A stretch of DNA of 64,000 nucleotides from VRUE01 sp963742535 (GCA_963742535.1 CAVUMC010000002.1:248001-312000), one strand, 5' to 3'. Shown: positions 43,206 through 51,885, numbered from the stretch's first letter. The notes: generated by a model from the letters alone, not told the origin. A program made the numbers and translations.

Positions 43206-44476
43206 TTAAGTTTGTAGCAGGTGCCGCACCGAAGAATCAACTTCTGCGTCGCGCGCGCCGCGGAGCCGGATCGCTGCATACCGGGGTGCGATCTCGTCAC
43301 GGAAGACCTGGTCCGGCGAATCCCCCTTGCTGAGCTCCGCATAGAGCTCCTTCGGAACTTTTGCGTACTGGTAGCGGGAACCGTCCGCAAACTCCAGCTC
43401 CAGCAGCTCGCCGTTCTCCATGTACCCGACCCAAGCGATGTCCTTGGAGTCGACCCTTTGCCGGGTGACCGAGCGGCGCTCGGATGGCGCCAGCCGGCGA
43501 CGATCGTGGCGAAGGCCGACTTGTCCCAGCGGCGCAGGGCGTCGAGGTCGGGGTCGCTCCACGACCACTCGGCAAGACGATTGCGCCGACTGTCCACAGC
43601 GTCGGAGAAGGCCCCGTCGAGCTGCGCTGCAGCGCTTGACAGGAAGAGGCCACGCTCCGTCTTCCTGCTCCGCTTTTTGGCCTCCTCCCCCAAGCGCGAA
43701 AGCAGGCAGGCGAGGCTATAGCGGGCGCGTGGGGTCGGATCTCGTGGCTTCCGGTACTGGGTTCGGCCGAGCGTGGCGCCGACCCGAGCGTGCGGGCGAC
43801 TATCCACCTCCTGGTCGGCCAGGAAGGTGCTGAGATAGTCGAGCGACCAGCTCTTCACGTTGCCGGGATCGAGCTTGCGGCGGTCGAGCGGCGGTAGGTC
43901 GGCCGCAGCGCGATCGACCACGGCGTCGCGCAGGGCGTCGTACTCGTCCGGATCGGCGAGAAGCCGCGCCGAGCAATACAGGATCACGGCTCCCGGCTCG
44001 ACCACGTCGCTGAGGAAGCGGGTCAATTTCTTGTCGCCGGCGACGGTCCCCTCCTCTTTGTCTCGCAGCAGGCGCTTCCCCCACGACCCGAATCGCTTCG
44101 CGAACGGTAGGTAGCGCGGCGGCTTGCGGCCAACCCAGTGCCAGCCGGCGTCGTTCAGCACCAGCATCGTCGTCACCAGGAGCCCTTCGGCGCCTTCGAG
44201 CGCAGAGACTGCCGGCTCCAGGGCCGGTGACACGCCTTCGTCCCCGGCGACGACCCGCTGGTCCTCGAAGAGGCTGACCAGGAGGCGCTGCGTTTCCTCG
44301 CCAAATTCATCCCGCCACCCGCGCTTGCCCCCGACCAATCCCTTCGGCCAGCCCGACTTGCCAACCCCCGCGCTGGAAATGTGCTGGGCGCTCTGCATGC
44401 GCCGAACCGTCATTGCGTAACGCACGCGGTACCAGGTCGGGTCGCGCAGCTGGTTGTTGGCCCCGCCGAGGTTCAT
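43206..44476 (-). pseudogene. Unknown protein with C-terminal KTSC domain, frame interrupted
   Basis: The first ~332 residues (from the ATG at 44476) are soluble and Arg/Lys/Asp-rich, of no family I recognise; readable stretches include VTTMLVLNDAGWHWVGRKPP, PGAVILYCSARLLADPDEYD and RARYSLACLLSRLGEEAKKR. At about 43462-43480 the frame must shift by -1; the new frame reads VDSKDIAWVGYMENGELLEL, FADGSRYQYAKVPKELYAEL and FRDEIAPRYAAIRLR, a KTSC domain (about 60 residues, known from lysyl-tRNA synthetase C-termini and phage proteins), ending at 43206. Without the shift the first frame runs to 43112 through low-quality Arg/Ser-rich sequence. No start codon exists for a separate KTSC gene. Coupled by ATGA to the upstream membrane/TPR gene. 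Decay and a sequencing error are both possible. Confidence 0.65.
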
Positions 44477-45492
44477 CCAACCCTTTGCCGGTGTCGGTCG
44501 GCGAGGGATTCTTCGGCGCGAACGAGGAGCAGGCTTGCCGGCAGGTAGAGATTGTGCTTTCGCGCCAGGAGCTGGGCCAGGTTGAAGAGGGCGGCGACGT
44601 TACCGGGGTCGTGAGACAACGCGCCGGCGTACGCGTCCTCGGCGTCTCGCGACAGCCGCTGCCGTTCGCGGGCGAGGCCGATTCCAACCAGCGAGAAGCT
44701 GGGTGCGCTGTTGGTTACCAACGGCACGTCGCCGTCGAGCGCTCGCGCGGCCTCATACTGGACCCACCACGCGGCCGGCGCCGCCAGGCCGTAATGGGAC
44801 GATGGGTCCGCGGCCGAGCCCCCGTCCCCGCCGGCGGCGGTCCCCGCTTGCGAACCGTTCGTCCAGCCTTCGCCGGGAAACCAGAGCTCGACCTCGTGCT
44901 CCCATAGCGAGCTCCGAGCAGTCAGGCGACTTCCCTTGTACAGGGCAAGCGCGACCCCTGCCCCGCCCCGGCCGGCGGGCAGCAGCTCGCCGGCGGCCGA
45001 GAGGCCGCGCGAAGGCAACAGGCGTTCCATCAAGTCCATCACGGCAACGACGAGCTGAAATTGGGGGACGTCGGCGAGCCGCTCGACCGCCTTGGAAAGA
45101 GCGTCGTCCTCGGCGAGCAACTCGATGTCGATCGCGACCCGATCGAGGTCGTACTCATCGTCCCCCCGATCCTTGCGGCGCAGGGCGCCGACGAGGCGCT
45201 CCTCCACGAGCGAGGCCATTCCGGTGCCGACCTTGGTCTCGACGGCTTCATCGGTGAACGGCCTCACCACGAGCGCCTTGCCCCTGATGCGCTTGGACAT
45301 CGTCCAGACGAGCATCAAGATGGCGATGGCGATCAGGATCGAGACGAGCGCAATCGCCGCCGCCTCGGCGATGCCGGGGAGCAGCTTGGCCGCGTCCACC
45401 GCACGGTCGCCAATGTCCTTGCCCGCTTCAGCCTGGGACGCGCCGGCTGCTTCGGTGCCGCCCGTGGCCGCCATGATCAGCCCCAACCCCAT
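44473..45492 (-). CDS. Membrane-anchored protein with C-terminal TPR-like repeats, function unknown
   Basis: A 339 aa protein: soluble Ala/Gly-rich N-terminus (1-40), one membrane helix (about 43-66, AIALVSILIAIAILMLVWTM), a cytosolic or extracytosolic region, and TPR-like helices at 275-335 (AEDAYAGALSHDPGNVAALF, NLAQLLARKHNLYLPASLLL). The segment ALVVRPFTDEAVETKVGTGM then LVEERLVGAL is arranged like the opening of TolB/FlgO-like sensor domains, but similarity is weak. The stop overlaps the next ATG (ATGA), and the next protein opens with a helix (DPTWYRVRYAMTVRRMQ) that could continue the TPR array, hinting at a split single protein. The locus interrupts the hisC-DAHP synthase stretch. Confidence 0.75.
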   Translation of the reverse strand: MGLGLIMAATGGTEAAGASQAEAGKDIGDRAVDAAKLLPGIAEAAAIALVSILIAIAILMLVWTMSKRIRGKALVVRPFTDEAVETKVGTGMASLVEERLVGALRRKDRGDDEYDLDRVAIDIELLAEDDALSKAVERLADVPQFQLVVAVMDLMERLLPSRGLSAAGELLPAGRGGAGVALALYKGSRLTARSSLWEHEVELWFPGEGWTNGSQAGTAAGGDGGSAADPSSHYGLAAPAAWWVQYEAARALDGDVPLVTNSAPSFSLVGIGLARERQRLSRDAEDAYAGALSHDPGNVAALFNLAQLLARKHNLYLPASLLLVRAEESLADRHRQRVG

Positions 45493-45576
45493 GGCCCACT
45501 TTATGCATATTAATTTGAGTTCTTAGACTGAAAGCCCTTTTTTGGTACGGGCGAGTTTCGTACTAGGCCAGCCCTC
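45493..45576 (-). promoter_or_regulatory. AT-rich leader of the unknown two-gene cassette, with a hairpin next to hisC
   Basis: This 84-base gap is the most AT-rich stretch in the window. On the minus strand TTAATATGCATAAAG lies just before the ATG at 45492, offering a -10-like TAATAT or TATGCAT, but there is no strong -35. GTACG (45545-45549) pairs with CGTAC (45559-45563) close to the hisC stop and may end the hisC transcript, although it is followed by A residues, not U, in that direction. Promoter position is tentative. Confidence 0.35.
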
Positions 45577-46668
45577 TCAGAGCAGTTCGCCCATAGCGGC
45601 GAGGAAGCGCGCGTTCTCGGCCGCGGTGCCATAAGAGACGCGGATGTGGCCGGGGTCGCCGAGCGGGGTGCCGGGACGGACCGCTATCTGGCGCTCGCCG
45701 AGGCCGGCGACGATCGTGCCCTCGTCGGCGTCACCGAGGTCGATCCAGGAGAAGTTGGCGTGGGTCTCGGCGGTGGCGAGGCCGAGCTCGCGCAGGCCCT
45801 CCTCGACGCGGGTGCGCTCGACGATCGTGTTCTCGACCCGGCGGCTGACGTCGTCTTGGTGCAGGATCGCCTCCGCCCCGGCAGCCTGAGCGAGGGCGTT
45901 GACGCTGAAGGGCTGGCGCACGGCGTCGATCGCGGCGCGGAATTTGGGCGAGCCGATCGCATAGCCGACCCGCAGTCCAGCCAGCCCGTAGCACTTGCTG
46001 AAGGTGCGCAGGACGACGAGGTTGGGCAGGTCGGCGAGCAGGTCGATCGTCGTGTCGGGATCGTCGTGAGTCTGGAACTCGACGTAGGCCTCGTCGAGGA
46101 TCACGGTCACGTGGCTCGGCAGGCCGGCGACGAACTCGCCCACCTTGGCAGCGGGGATGTGGGTGCCGGTCGGATTGTTGGGGTTGCAGATGAGGACCAG
46201 CTGGGTCGCCGCGGTCACCTCGGCCGCCATCGCGTCGAGGTCGTGCGCCTCGTTCTCGTCGAGCTGCACGCGGATCTCCCGCGCCCCGGTCAGCGCCGGC
46301 AGGTACGGGTACATCGAGAAGGCGGGCCAGGCGTAGAGGATCTCGGCGCCGGGCTCGCAGAGCGCCTCGGCGGCGGCGAGCAGGATCTCGCAGGAGCCAT
46401 TGCCGACCGCGATGCGGGCGGGTTCGGTCTCGTAACGCTCGGCGAGGCGCCGGCGCAGCAGCGTCGCATCCGGGTCCGGGTAGCGGTTCATCGCACCGGC
46501 GGCAGCGGCGATCGCCTCGACCACCTTCGGGTGCGGCGGCGTCGGCGACTCGTTGGACGCCAGCTGGGCGATCCCGGTCGCGGCCAGCGACTCGGGCGCC
46601 TGTCCGGTCGGCACGCCGGCCTGGTAGCCCGGCATGCGGGCAAGCTTCTCGGCAAAAGTGACGCTCAT
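45577..46668 (-). CDS. hisC: HisC-like aminotransferase (histidinol-phosphate or aromatic aminotransferase)
   Basis: PLP fold-type I enzyme. Motifs: LASNESPTPPHPKVVEAIAA, AVGNGSCEILLAAAEALCEP, ICNPNNPTGTHIPAAKV, ILDEAYVEF, and the PLP-lysine motif RTFSKCYGLAGLRVGYAIG. The 363 aa length fits HisC. Its place between aroH and the tyrA/aroA genes suggests it transaminates 4-hydroxyphenylpyruvate or prephenate; actinobacterial HisC homologs of this kind are known to be dual-function or named Pat. No other his genes are in the window. Confidence 0.88.
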   Translation of the reverse strand: MSVTFAEKLARMPGYQAGVPTGQAPESLAATGIAQLASNESPTPPHPKVVEAIAAAAGAMNRYPDPDATLLRRRLAERYETEPARIAVGNGSCEILLAAAEALCEPGAEILYAWPAFSMYPYLPALTGAREIRVQLDENEAHDLDAMAAEVTAATQLVLICNPNNPTGTHIPAAKVGEFVAGLPSHVTVILDEAYVEFQTHDDPDTTIDLLADLPNLVVLRTFSKCYGLAGLRVGYAIGSPKFRAAIDAVRQPFSVNALAQAAGAEAILHQDDVSRRVENTIVERTRVEEGLRELGLATAETHANFSWIDLGDADEGTIVAGLGERQIAVRPGTPLGDPGHIRVSYGTAAENARFLAAMGELL

Positions 46669-46695
46669 CGCTCCCTCATTGTGCCGGGAGCGCCG

Positions 46696-47070
46696 CTACT
46701 GGGCCGCGTGCAAGTCCGCGCGTAGCTCTTGGGTAGCCCCTAAATACACGTGTGAGGGCTTGTGGCTGGGCGGCGCGTAGTAGTGGACCATGGTCCGGAT
46801 CACGCGCGGCATCGCGCCGGGGACGTCGATCTCACGGGCGCAGATCAGCGGCACCGTGTCGAGACCGAGTCGGCGGGCGGCGACGGCCGGGAACTCGGCG
46901 TCGAGGTCGCCGGTGGTGGTGAAGAGGCAACTGACCATCGCCTCGGCGCGGAGCTCGTTGCGGTCGAGCAGCTCGCGCATCAATTCCTCGGTCGCGCCGA
47001 CGATCGCCTCCGTCTCGTTGGCGTCGGCCTGCACGGCTCCACGAAGGGCGAAGAGGCGTTCCTCGCTCAC
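46696..47070 (-). CDS. aroH: Monofunctional chorismate mutase, AroH type
   Basis: Converts chorismate to prephenate. Motifs of the B. subtilis AroH family: LFALRGAVQADANETEAIVG, VSCLFTTTGDLDAEFPAVAARRL-type core, PLICAREIDVPGAMPRVIRT and HVYLGATQELRADL. The GTG at 47070, preceded by GTGAGG eight bases away, gives 124 aa, matching the family; longer starts overlap the rluB-like gene. It supplies prephenate to the downstream tyrA. Confidence 0.94.
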   Translation of the reverse strand: MSEERLFALRGAVQADANETEAIVGATEELMRELLDRNELRAEAMVSCLFTTTGDLDAEFPAVAARRLGLDTVPLICAREIDVPGAMPRVIRTMVHYYAPPSHKPSHVYLGATQELRADLHAAQ

Positions 47071-47080
47071 TGACAAAACC

Positions 47081-47776
47081 TCACGATTCCGCATCTTCCC
47101 AAAGCCGGCCGATCTCAACTTGCTCGAGCCGCCGCGCGCTGCCCGTCGAGATCGATCCCAGCTCGACCGAGCCGAAGCGGACGCGGCGCAGCGCCACCAC
47201 TTTGTTGTCGATCGCTTCGGCCATGCGGCGCACCTGGCGATTGCGCCCCTCGCGCAGGACGATCTCGATCTCGCGCTCGCCGAGACGACGCACCCGGGCC
47301 GGCGCCGTCATCCCGTCCTCCAGCTCGACGCCCATGGCCAACCGCTCCAGGTCCCGGTCGGAGGGCGGCCGTCGCAGCTCGGTCCGGTAGGCCTTCTCGA
47401 CTTCGTAGCGCGGGTGAGTGAGCCGGTTGGCGAGCTCTCCGTCGTTGGTCAGCAGCAAGAGGCCGGTCGAGTCGGCGTCGAGGCGGCCGACCGGGTAGAG
47501 GCGGGCATTCGAGTCGACCAGTGAGACGACCGCCGGCCGCGTCCCAGGCTCCTTTGCGGTCGAGACCACCCCAGCCGGCTTGTTCACCGCCCAAACCTCC
47601 CGCGGCTCCGTCCCAACCAAGCCCCCGTCGACGCGAATTTCGTCGGCATCGCCGACGTCCCGGGCGGGGTCCCTGACCACCTCCCCATTCACCGCAACCC
47701 TTCCGCCCGCCACGAGCTTCTCGGCAGCCCGGCGGGAGGCCACTCCTCCGTGGGCGAGGAACTTGGCGAGCCTCAA
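47081..47776 (-). CDS. rluB: Pseudouridine synthase RluB/RsuA family
   Basis: Makes pseudouridine in 23S (or 16S) rRNA. An S4 domain opens the protein (MRLAKFLAHGGVASRRAAEK), followed by VNKPAGVVST and the catalytic Asp in PVGRLDADSTGLLLLTNDGE, then EGRNRQVRRMAEAIDNKV. A TTG start at 47776 overlaps the scpB stop (TTGA), giving 231 aa. scpA-scpB-rluB order is widely conserved, supporting the RluB name. Confidence 0.93.
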   Translation of the reverse strand: MRLAKFLAHGGVASRRAAEKLVAGGRVAVNGEVVRDPARDVGDADEIRVDGGLVGTEPREVWAVNKPAGVVSTAKEPGTRPAVVSLVDSNARLYPVGRLDADSTGLLLLTNDGELANRLTHPRYEVEKAYRTELRRPPSDRDLERLAMGVELEDGMTAPARVRRLGEREIEIVLREGRNRQVRRMAEAIDNKVVALRRVRFGSVELGSISTGSARRLEQVEIGRLWEDAES

Positions 47777-48345
47777 GGCTGGCTGCGCTGATCGCCCGCC
47801 TTCAAGAGCCGCTCGCGCAGCTCGCGCTCGTCCTCGGGCGTGGGATCGAACTGCGAGGGGTCGGGCAGGGCGTCGAGGCCGGCGAGGCCGAAGAGCCGCT
47901 GGAAGAGCTCGGTGGTCTTGAAGATCGCGGCGCCGAACTGGGAACGCCCGGTCTCCTCGATTAGGCCGCGCTCGGCCAGCGTCTGCACCGCCGACTCGGA
48001 GGTGACGCCGCGGATACGGGCGACCTCGGGCCGGGTGACCGGCTGCAGGTAAGCGACGATTGCCAGCGTCTCGGCCTGGGCCTGGGTCAGCGGCGGCGTG
48101 CGTGGCTTGGCCAGCAGGCGCCGCGCCGCCGCCTCGTTGGCGGGATCGCTGGCGAGGGCAAAGCCGCCCGAGACCTCACGCAGGACGAGGCCGCGCTTGC
48201 CCTCGGCCAGGTCCCCTCGCAGCAGCCCGATCGCCTCCTCGACCTGACCCTCGGTCGCCTCCGCCGCCTCCGCCAGGTCACGGGTGTTGACCGGCTGCGG
48301 CGAGAGGAAGAGCAGCGCTTCGATGGTGCGGGACAGGTCGCTCAC
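47773..48345 (-). CDS. scpB: Segregation and condensation protein B
   Basis: Winged-helix kleisin partner of the SMC complex. Starts with SRTIEALLFLSPQPVNTRDL, has GFALASDPANEAAARRLLAK, TLAIVAYLQPVTRPEVARIR and the turn IRGVTSESAVQTLAERGLIE, ending in a polar tail. 190 aa is typical. Overlaps scpA by four bases and rluB by four bases. Confidence 0.96.
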   Translation of the reverse strand: MSDLSRTIEALLFLSPQPVNTRDLAEAAEATEGQVEEAIGLLRGDLAEGKRGLVLREVSGGFALASDPANEAAARRLLAKPRTPPLTQAQAETLAIVAYLQPVTRPEVARIRGVTSESAVQTLAERGLIEETGRSQFGAAIFKTTELFQRLFGLAGLDALPDPSQFDPTPEDERELRERLLKAGDQRSQP

Positions 48346-49070
48346 GCGTTCTCCTTCTTGCGGATCTGGATCGGGCCGAAAGGTTTGCTCTGCTCCCAGG
48401 TCGCCTCGCCTTTGCGGTACATGTCGAGCAGGGCGAAGAGGGTCACCGCCTGGGTCAGCCGGTCCTCCTCGCCGAAGTGCTCATCGAAGTCGATGCTGGC
48501 GTGGCCCCGCAGCGCCTCCCGCAGCGCGGCGAGTCGCTTCTGCAGCGAGACGGTCGGGCGGATGTGGTCGAGGTTGAGTTCCGGTGGCTCGGTCAGCAGG
48601 TCGCCGAGGGCGGCGCCGAGGCGCTCCGGCTCATAGACAGCGGTGGCGGCGTCGATGGCGACCTTGCGCAGCTCCAGCGGCAGCGGCGCCGAGCGGTAGA
48701 GGTAGCCGCGCTCTGCCTCGAAGCGCTGTTCCAGAACCGTCGCCGCGTCGCGGTAGCGGCGGTATTCGAGCAGCCGCGCCAGCAGCTCCTCGACCGCCTC
48801 CTCCGGCGTCACCTCCTCCAGGCCCTCTTCTTCGCCGGGCAGCAGCAGGCGCGACTTCAGCTCCAGCAGCGCCGCGATCAGGACGAGGAACTCGGTGGCG
48901 ATGTCGAGCTCGAGCTCTTCGGACTGCTCGAGGTGCTCTACGTAGGCGACGACGACCTCGGCCAGCTCGACCTCGAGCAGGCTGACCTCCTCGCGCAGCA
49001 CCACCGCCATCAGCAGGTCGAAGGGACCGGCGAAGACGTCGAGGTCGAGATCCAGCCCGGCGACGGTCAT
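48342..49070 (-). CDS. scpA: Segregation and condensation protein A
   Basis: Kleisin that bridges SMC heads. Family start FAGPFDLLMAVVLREEVSLL, then VAYVEHLEQSEELELDIATE, FLVLIAALLELKSRLLLPGE and the C-terminal winged helix with RLTQAVTLFALLDMYRKGEA. At 242 aa it is normal. Its presence with scpB argues that the SMC complex is active, despite the short SMC. Confidence 0.96.
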   Translation of the reverse strand: MTVAGLDLDLDVFAGPFDLLMAVVLREEVSLLEVELAEVVVAYVEHLEQSEELELDIATEFLVLIAALLELKSRLLLPGEEEGLEEVTPEEAVEELLARLLEYRRYRDAATVLEQRFEAERGYLYRSAPLPLELRKVAIDAATAVYEPERLGAALGDLLTEPPELNLDHIRPTVSLQKRLAALREALRGHASIDFDEHFGEEDRLTQAVTLFALLDMYRKGEATWEQSKPFGPIQIRKKENA

Positions 49071-49103
49071 CAGTGCACGGTAACGCGCGTAAACGACGGC
49101 GCG

Positions 49104-50105
49104 CTAGGCCGGGCCGAAGCCCATGCGCTCGCGCACCTCGGCGACGACCGGCGCGGCGATCGCCCGCGCCTTCTCCGCCCCCGCGGCAAGCGTCGCTTCC
49201 AGCGCCGCCTCGTCACCGCGCAACTCGGCGTAGCGCTCGCGCACCGGCGCCAAGTACTCGACCACCGCCTCGGCAACCGCCTTCTTGAAGTCGCCGTAAC
49301 CGGCGCCCTCGAACTCGCGCTCGACCGCCTCCGGCGTGACCCCGCGGGCGACGGCGTAGATGTCGATCAGGTTGGTGATGCCGGCCTTGTCGGCGGCGCG
49401 GCGGACCTCGCGATCGGAGTCGGTGACGGCGCTGCCGAGCTTCTTGCGGATCGTCTTCTCGTCGTCGAGGACGAGCACGGTGCCGGCCGTGGTGCCACCG
49501 GTGGTCGACATCTTCCGCTCCGGCTCCTGCAGGTCCATGATCCGCGCCCCGACCTCGGGCACGATCAGCTCGGGCACGACCAGGGTCTCGCCGAAGCGCT
49601 CGTTGAAGCGGCGGGCGATCTCGCGCATCAGCTCCACGTGCTGGCGCTGGTCGTCGCCGACCGGGACCTCGGTCGCCTTATAGGCGAGCACGTCGGCGGC
49701 CATCAGCACCGGGTAGTAGAAGAGAGCCGCCGAGGCAAGCTCGCGCTGCTTGCCCGACTTTTCCTTGAACTGGTGCATGCGGTTGAGGTCGCCGTGCGAG
49801 GTGACAGCGGAGAGCAGCCAGGTCAGCTCGCTGTGCTCACGCACGTCGGACTGGCGGAAGAAGATGCAGCGCTCGGGATCGAGCCCGGCGGCGAGCAGGA
49901 TCGCGGTCGTGTCGAGACGGCGCTCTCGCAACTCAGCCGGATCGTAGGCGACCGAGATCGCGTGCAGGTCGACGATGCAGAAGATCGCCGGTTCACCCCG
50001 GTCCTGCCCCTCGACGTACTGCCGGATCGCCCCGATGTAATTGCCCAGGTGCTTGCGCCCCGTGGGCTGGATCCCGGAGAAGACAATCGGTGCGCTCATG
50101 CCCAC
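49104..50105 (-). CDS. trpS: Tryptophanyl-tRNA synthetase
   Basis: Class I aminoacyl-tRNA synthetase. The HIGH-like site is SGIQPTGRKHLGNYIGAIRQ, followed by CIVDLHAISVAYDPAELRER, LMAADVLAYKATEVPVGDDQ, QHVELMREIARRFNERFG and the KMSKS site EPERKMSTTGG. The 333 aa length is standard. It lies 33 bases upstream of scpA; trpS-scpA linkage is common in actinobacteria. Confidence 0.97.
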   Translation of the reverse strand: MGMSAPIVFSGIQPTGRKHLGNYIGAIRQYVEGQDRGEPAIFCIVDLHAISVAYDPAELRERRLDTTAILLAAGLDPERCIFFRQSDVREHSELTWLLSAVTSHGDLNRMHQFKEKSGKQRELASAALFYYPVLMAADVLAYKATEVPVGDDQRQHVELMREIARRFNERFGETLVVPELIVPEVGARIMDLQEPERKMSTTGGTTAGTVLVLDDEKTIRKKLGSAVTDSDREVRRAADKAGITNLIDIYAVARGVTPEAVEREFEGAGYGDFKKAVAEAVVEYLAPVRERYAELRGDEAALEATLAAGAEKARAIAAPVVAEVRERMGFGPA

Positions 50106-50126
50106 AGACTATTTCGAGAGCGCGAG

Positions 50127-50164
50127 TGTCGATCTGACCACATCATCATGTGGCTAAGTCGACA
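50127..50164. terminator. Two-part hairpin between the MFS gene and trpS
   Basis: Outer arms TGTCGA (50127-50132) and TCGACA (50159-50164) and inner arms CCACAT (50138-50143) and ATGTGG (50148-50153) are each perfect, with short internal loops. The element begins seven bases past the MFS gene stop and lies upstream of trpS. It could be the MFS terminator or an operator for trpS. Confidence 0.5.
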
Positions 50165-50171
50165 GTCGCGA

Positions 50172-51770
50172 TCAGGCTGTGGCTTCGGCCGGTGCCTCGT
50201 CGCCCTCGGCGCTGTGGCCGCACTCGCCCGCCTGGGCCGAACCGCGGCTGGCGATGGCTTCGACTTTGCGTCGCGGGTTCTCGATGCCGAAGCCGGAGAC
50301 GACACCTCCAATCAACATCAGGATGCCGGCGATGCCGATGCCGAGGTGGAAGGCAGAAGTCGAGGCGTCGGCGGAGGCGCTGTCGATGCGGGTCGCCTGC
50401 AGCCGCGGCAGCGAGGTCGTGTCTGGAACGGCGAGCGGCTGGGCCTTGGCGTCGGCAACCGTCCGCTCGGCCGCCGGGGTGAGGCCGCGATTGCCGAGGT
50501 TGTCGTCGAGACTGGAGCCGAAGAAGGCCGAGATCACCGCGCCGAGCACGGCGATCGCCAAGAGGCCGGCGACCCGAGCGACGCCGTTGTTGACCCCGGA
50601 GGCGATGCCGACGTGACGTTCCTCGACCGAGTCGAGCACGGTCGCCGTCAGCGGCGCCACCGTGGCCGAGAGCCCGAAGCCGAAGACGAGGATGCCGGGC
50701 AGCACGTCGGTGACGTAGTCGGCCCCGTCGCCTACTCGGAGCAGAAGCAGCAGGCCGAGCCCGCCGACGACCGGGCCGAGGGTCATCGGCAGGCGCGGGC
50801 CGGTCCCCGAGGCGAGTTTGCCCCAGCGCGGCGAGAGGAAGAAGAGGATCAGCGAGATCGGCGTCGTCGCCAGGCCCGCCTCCAGCGGCGAGTAGCCGGC
50901 GACCTGCTGGAGGAAGAGGCCGACGAAGAAGAGGCCCCCGATCAAGCCGGCGTAGGTCGAGAGCGTGGTCAGGTTGGCGACGGCGAAGTTGCGGATCTTG
51001 AACAGGCCGAGGTCGAGCATCGGGTGGCGGGCACGCGCCTCGTGCAGGACGAAGAAGACGAAGCAGGCGATGCCGCCTATGAAGGGGATCCAGACCGCCG
51101 GGTCGCCCCAGCCTCGCGTCGGCTGCTCGATCAGGGCGAAGACCGGGCCGCCAAGCCCAGCGGCGGAGAGGGCGATGCCGAGCCAATCGATGCCGCGGAA
51201 GGCGTCGGGGTCGCGGCTCTCTTTGACCGAGTGCAGGGTGAGCGCGATCGTCGCCGCGATCAGCGGGATGTTGACCCAGAAGATCGCCCGCCAGGAGGTG
51301 AGCCCAATCAGGGCGCCGCCGCCGGCCGGACCGATCACGGTCGCGATTCCGGTCCAGGCGGTCCAGGTCCCCACCGCCTTGCCGCGCTCGGCCCCTTCGA
51401 AGGTGGCGGCGACGATCGCCAGCGAACCCGGCACGAGCAGGGCGCCGGTGATCCCCTGCAGAGCACGGGCCGCGATCAGGAAGCCGGCCGAGGGCGCTGC
51501 CGCGCAAAGAATCGAGGTGACGCCGAAGCCGATCAGGCCGAAGACGAACATGCGCCGGCGGCCGAACTGGTCGCCGAGCGAGCCACCGACGAGCAGCAGC
51601 GAGACCAGGGTCAGCATGTAGGCCTCGACCACCCACTGCTGTCCGGCCAGGCCGGCGTCGAGCCCTTCGGCGATCGCCGGCAGCGCCACGTTGACCACGG
51701 TCGAGTCGAGGAAGACGACAGTCGAGCCGAGAATCGTCGCGATCAGCGTCAGCCGTTGTTGACGAGACAC
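50172..51770 (-). CDS. MFS transporter, DHA2 (EmrB/QacA) drug-exporter type
   Basis: A 532 aa protein with about 14 membrane segments. Typical features: LDSTVVNVALPAIAEGLDAG in helix 1, WVVEAYMLTLVSLLLVGGSL, motif A GDQFGRRRMFVFGLIGFG, and motif C-like GPAGGGALIGLTSWRAIFWV. The last ~20 residues are polar. The GTG at 51770 starts it. It faces the carboxypeptidase gene across a gap carrying a strong hairpin. No regulator gene is adjacent, so the inducer is unknown; substrate cannot be predicted. Confidence 0.92.
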   Translation of the reverse strand: MSRQQRLTLIATILGSTVVFLDSTVVNVALPAIAEGLDAGLAGQQWVVEAYMLTLVSLLLVGGSLGDQFGRRRMFVFGLIGFGVTSILCAAAPSAGFLIAARALQGITGALLVPGSLAIVAATFEGAERGKAVGTWTAWTGIATVIGPAGGGALIGLTSWRAIFWVNIPLIAATIALTLHSVKESRDPDAFRGIDWLGIALSAAGLGGPVFALIEQPTRGWGDPAVWIPFIGGIACFVFFVLHEARARHPMLDLGLFKIRNFAVANLTTLSTYAGLIGGLFFVGLFLQQVAGYSPLEAGLATTPISLILFFLSPRWGKLASGTGPRLPMTLGPVVGGLGLLLLLRVGDGADYVTDVLPGILVFGFGLSATVAPLTATVLDSVEERHVGIASGVNNGVARVAGLLAIAVLGAVISAFFGSSLDDNLGNRGLTPAAERTVADAKAQPLAVPDTTSLPRLQATRIDSASADASTSAFHLGIGIAGILMLIGGVVSGFGIENPRRKVEAIASRGSAQAGECGHSAEGDEAPAEATA

Positions 51771-51783
51771 CGTCCGAGTGTAG

Positions 51784-51832
51784 GCCGACGGGACGCAAAC
51801 CGATCCATTTCACCGGTTTGCGTCCCGTCGGC
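51784..51832 (+). terminator. Perfect 19-base inverted repeat with T-run in a divergent gap
   Basis: GCCGACGGGACGCAAACCG (51784-51802) pairs perfectly with its complement at 51814-51832 across an 11-base loop, and on the plus strand is followed by GGGGTTTTT (51833-51841). It has the form of a strong Rho-independent terminator but lies between divergent genes. It would block plus-strand read-in or attenuate the carboxypeptidase gene. A palindromic operator is the other option. Confidence 0.7.
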
Positions 51833-51885
51833 GGGGTTTTTGTGGCCGGCGGGACCTCCGGGGCGCGCTCGCGCGTATCCCATGT

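Noticed and set aside
43112..43480. C-terminal part of the unshifted frame of the KTSC gene
   Set aside because: Composition turns to Arg/Ser-rich filler exactly where the KTSC domain appears in the neighbouring frame, and it would run through the hairpin at 43146-43178.
43462..43480. Programmed -1 frameshift signal at the KTSC junction
   Set aside because: No slippery heptamer in the right phase and no clear downstream stimulatory structure.
43000..45600. Insertion sequence or phage remnant around the unknown cassette
   Set aside because: No transposase, integrase, terminal inverted repeats or target duplications were seen.
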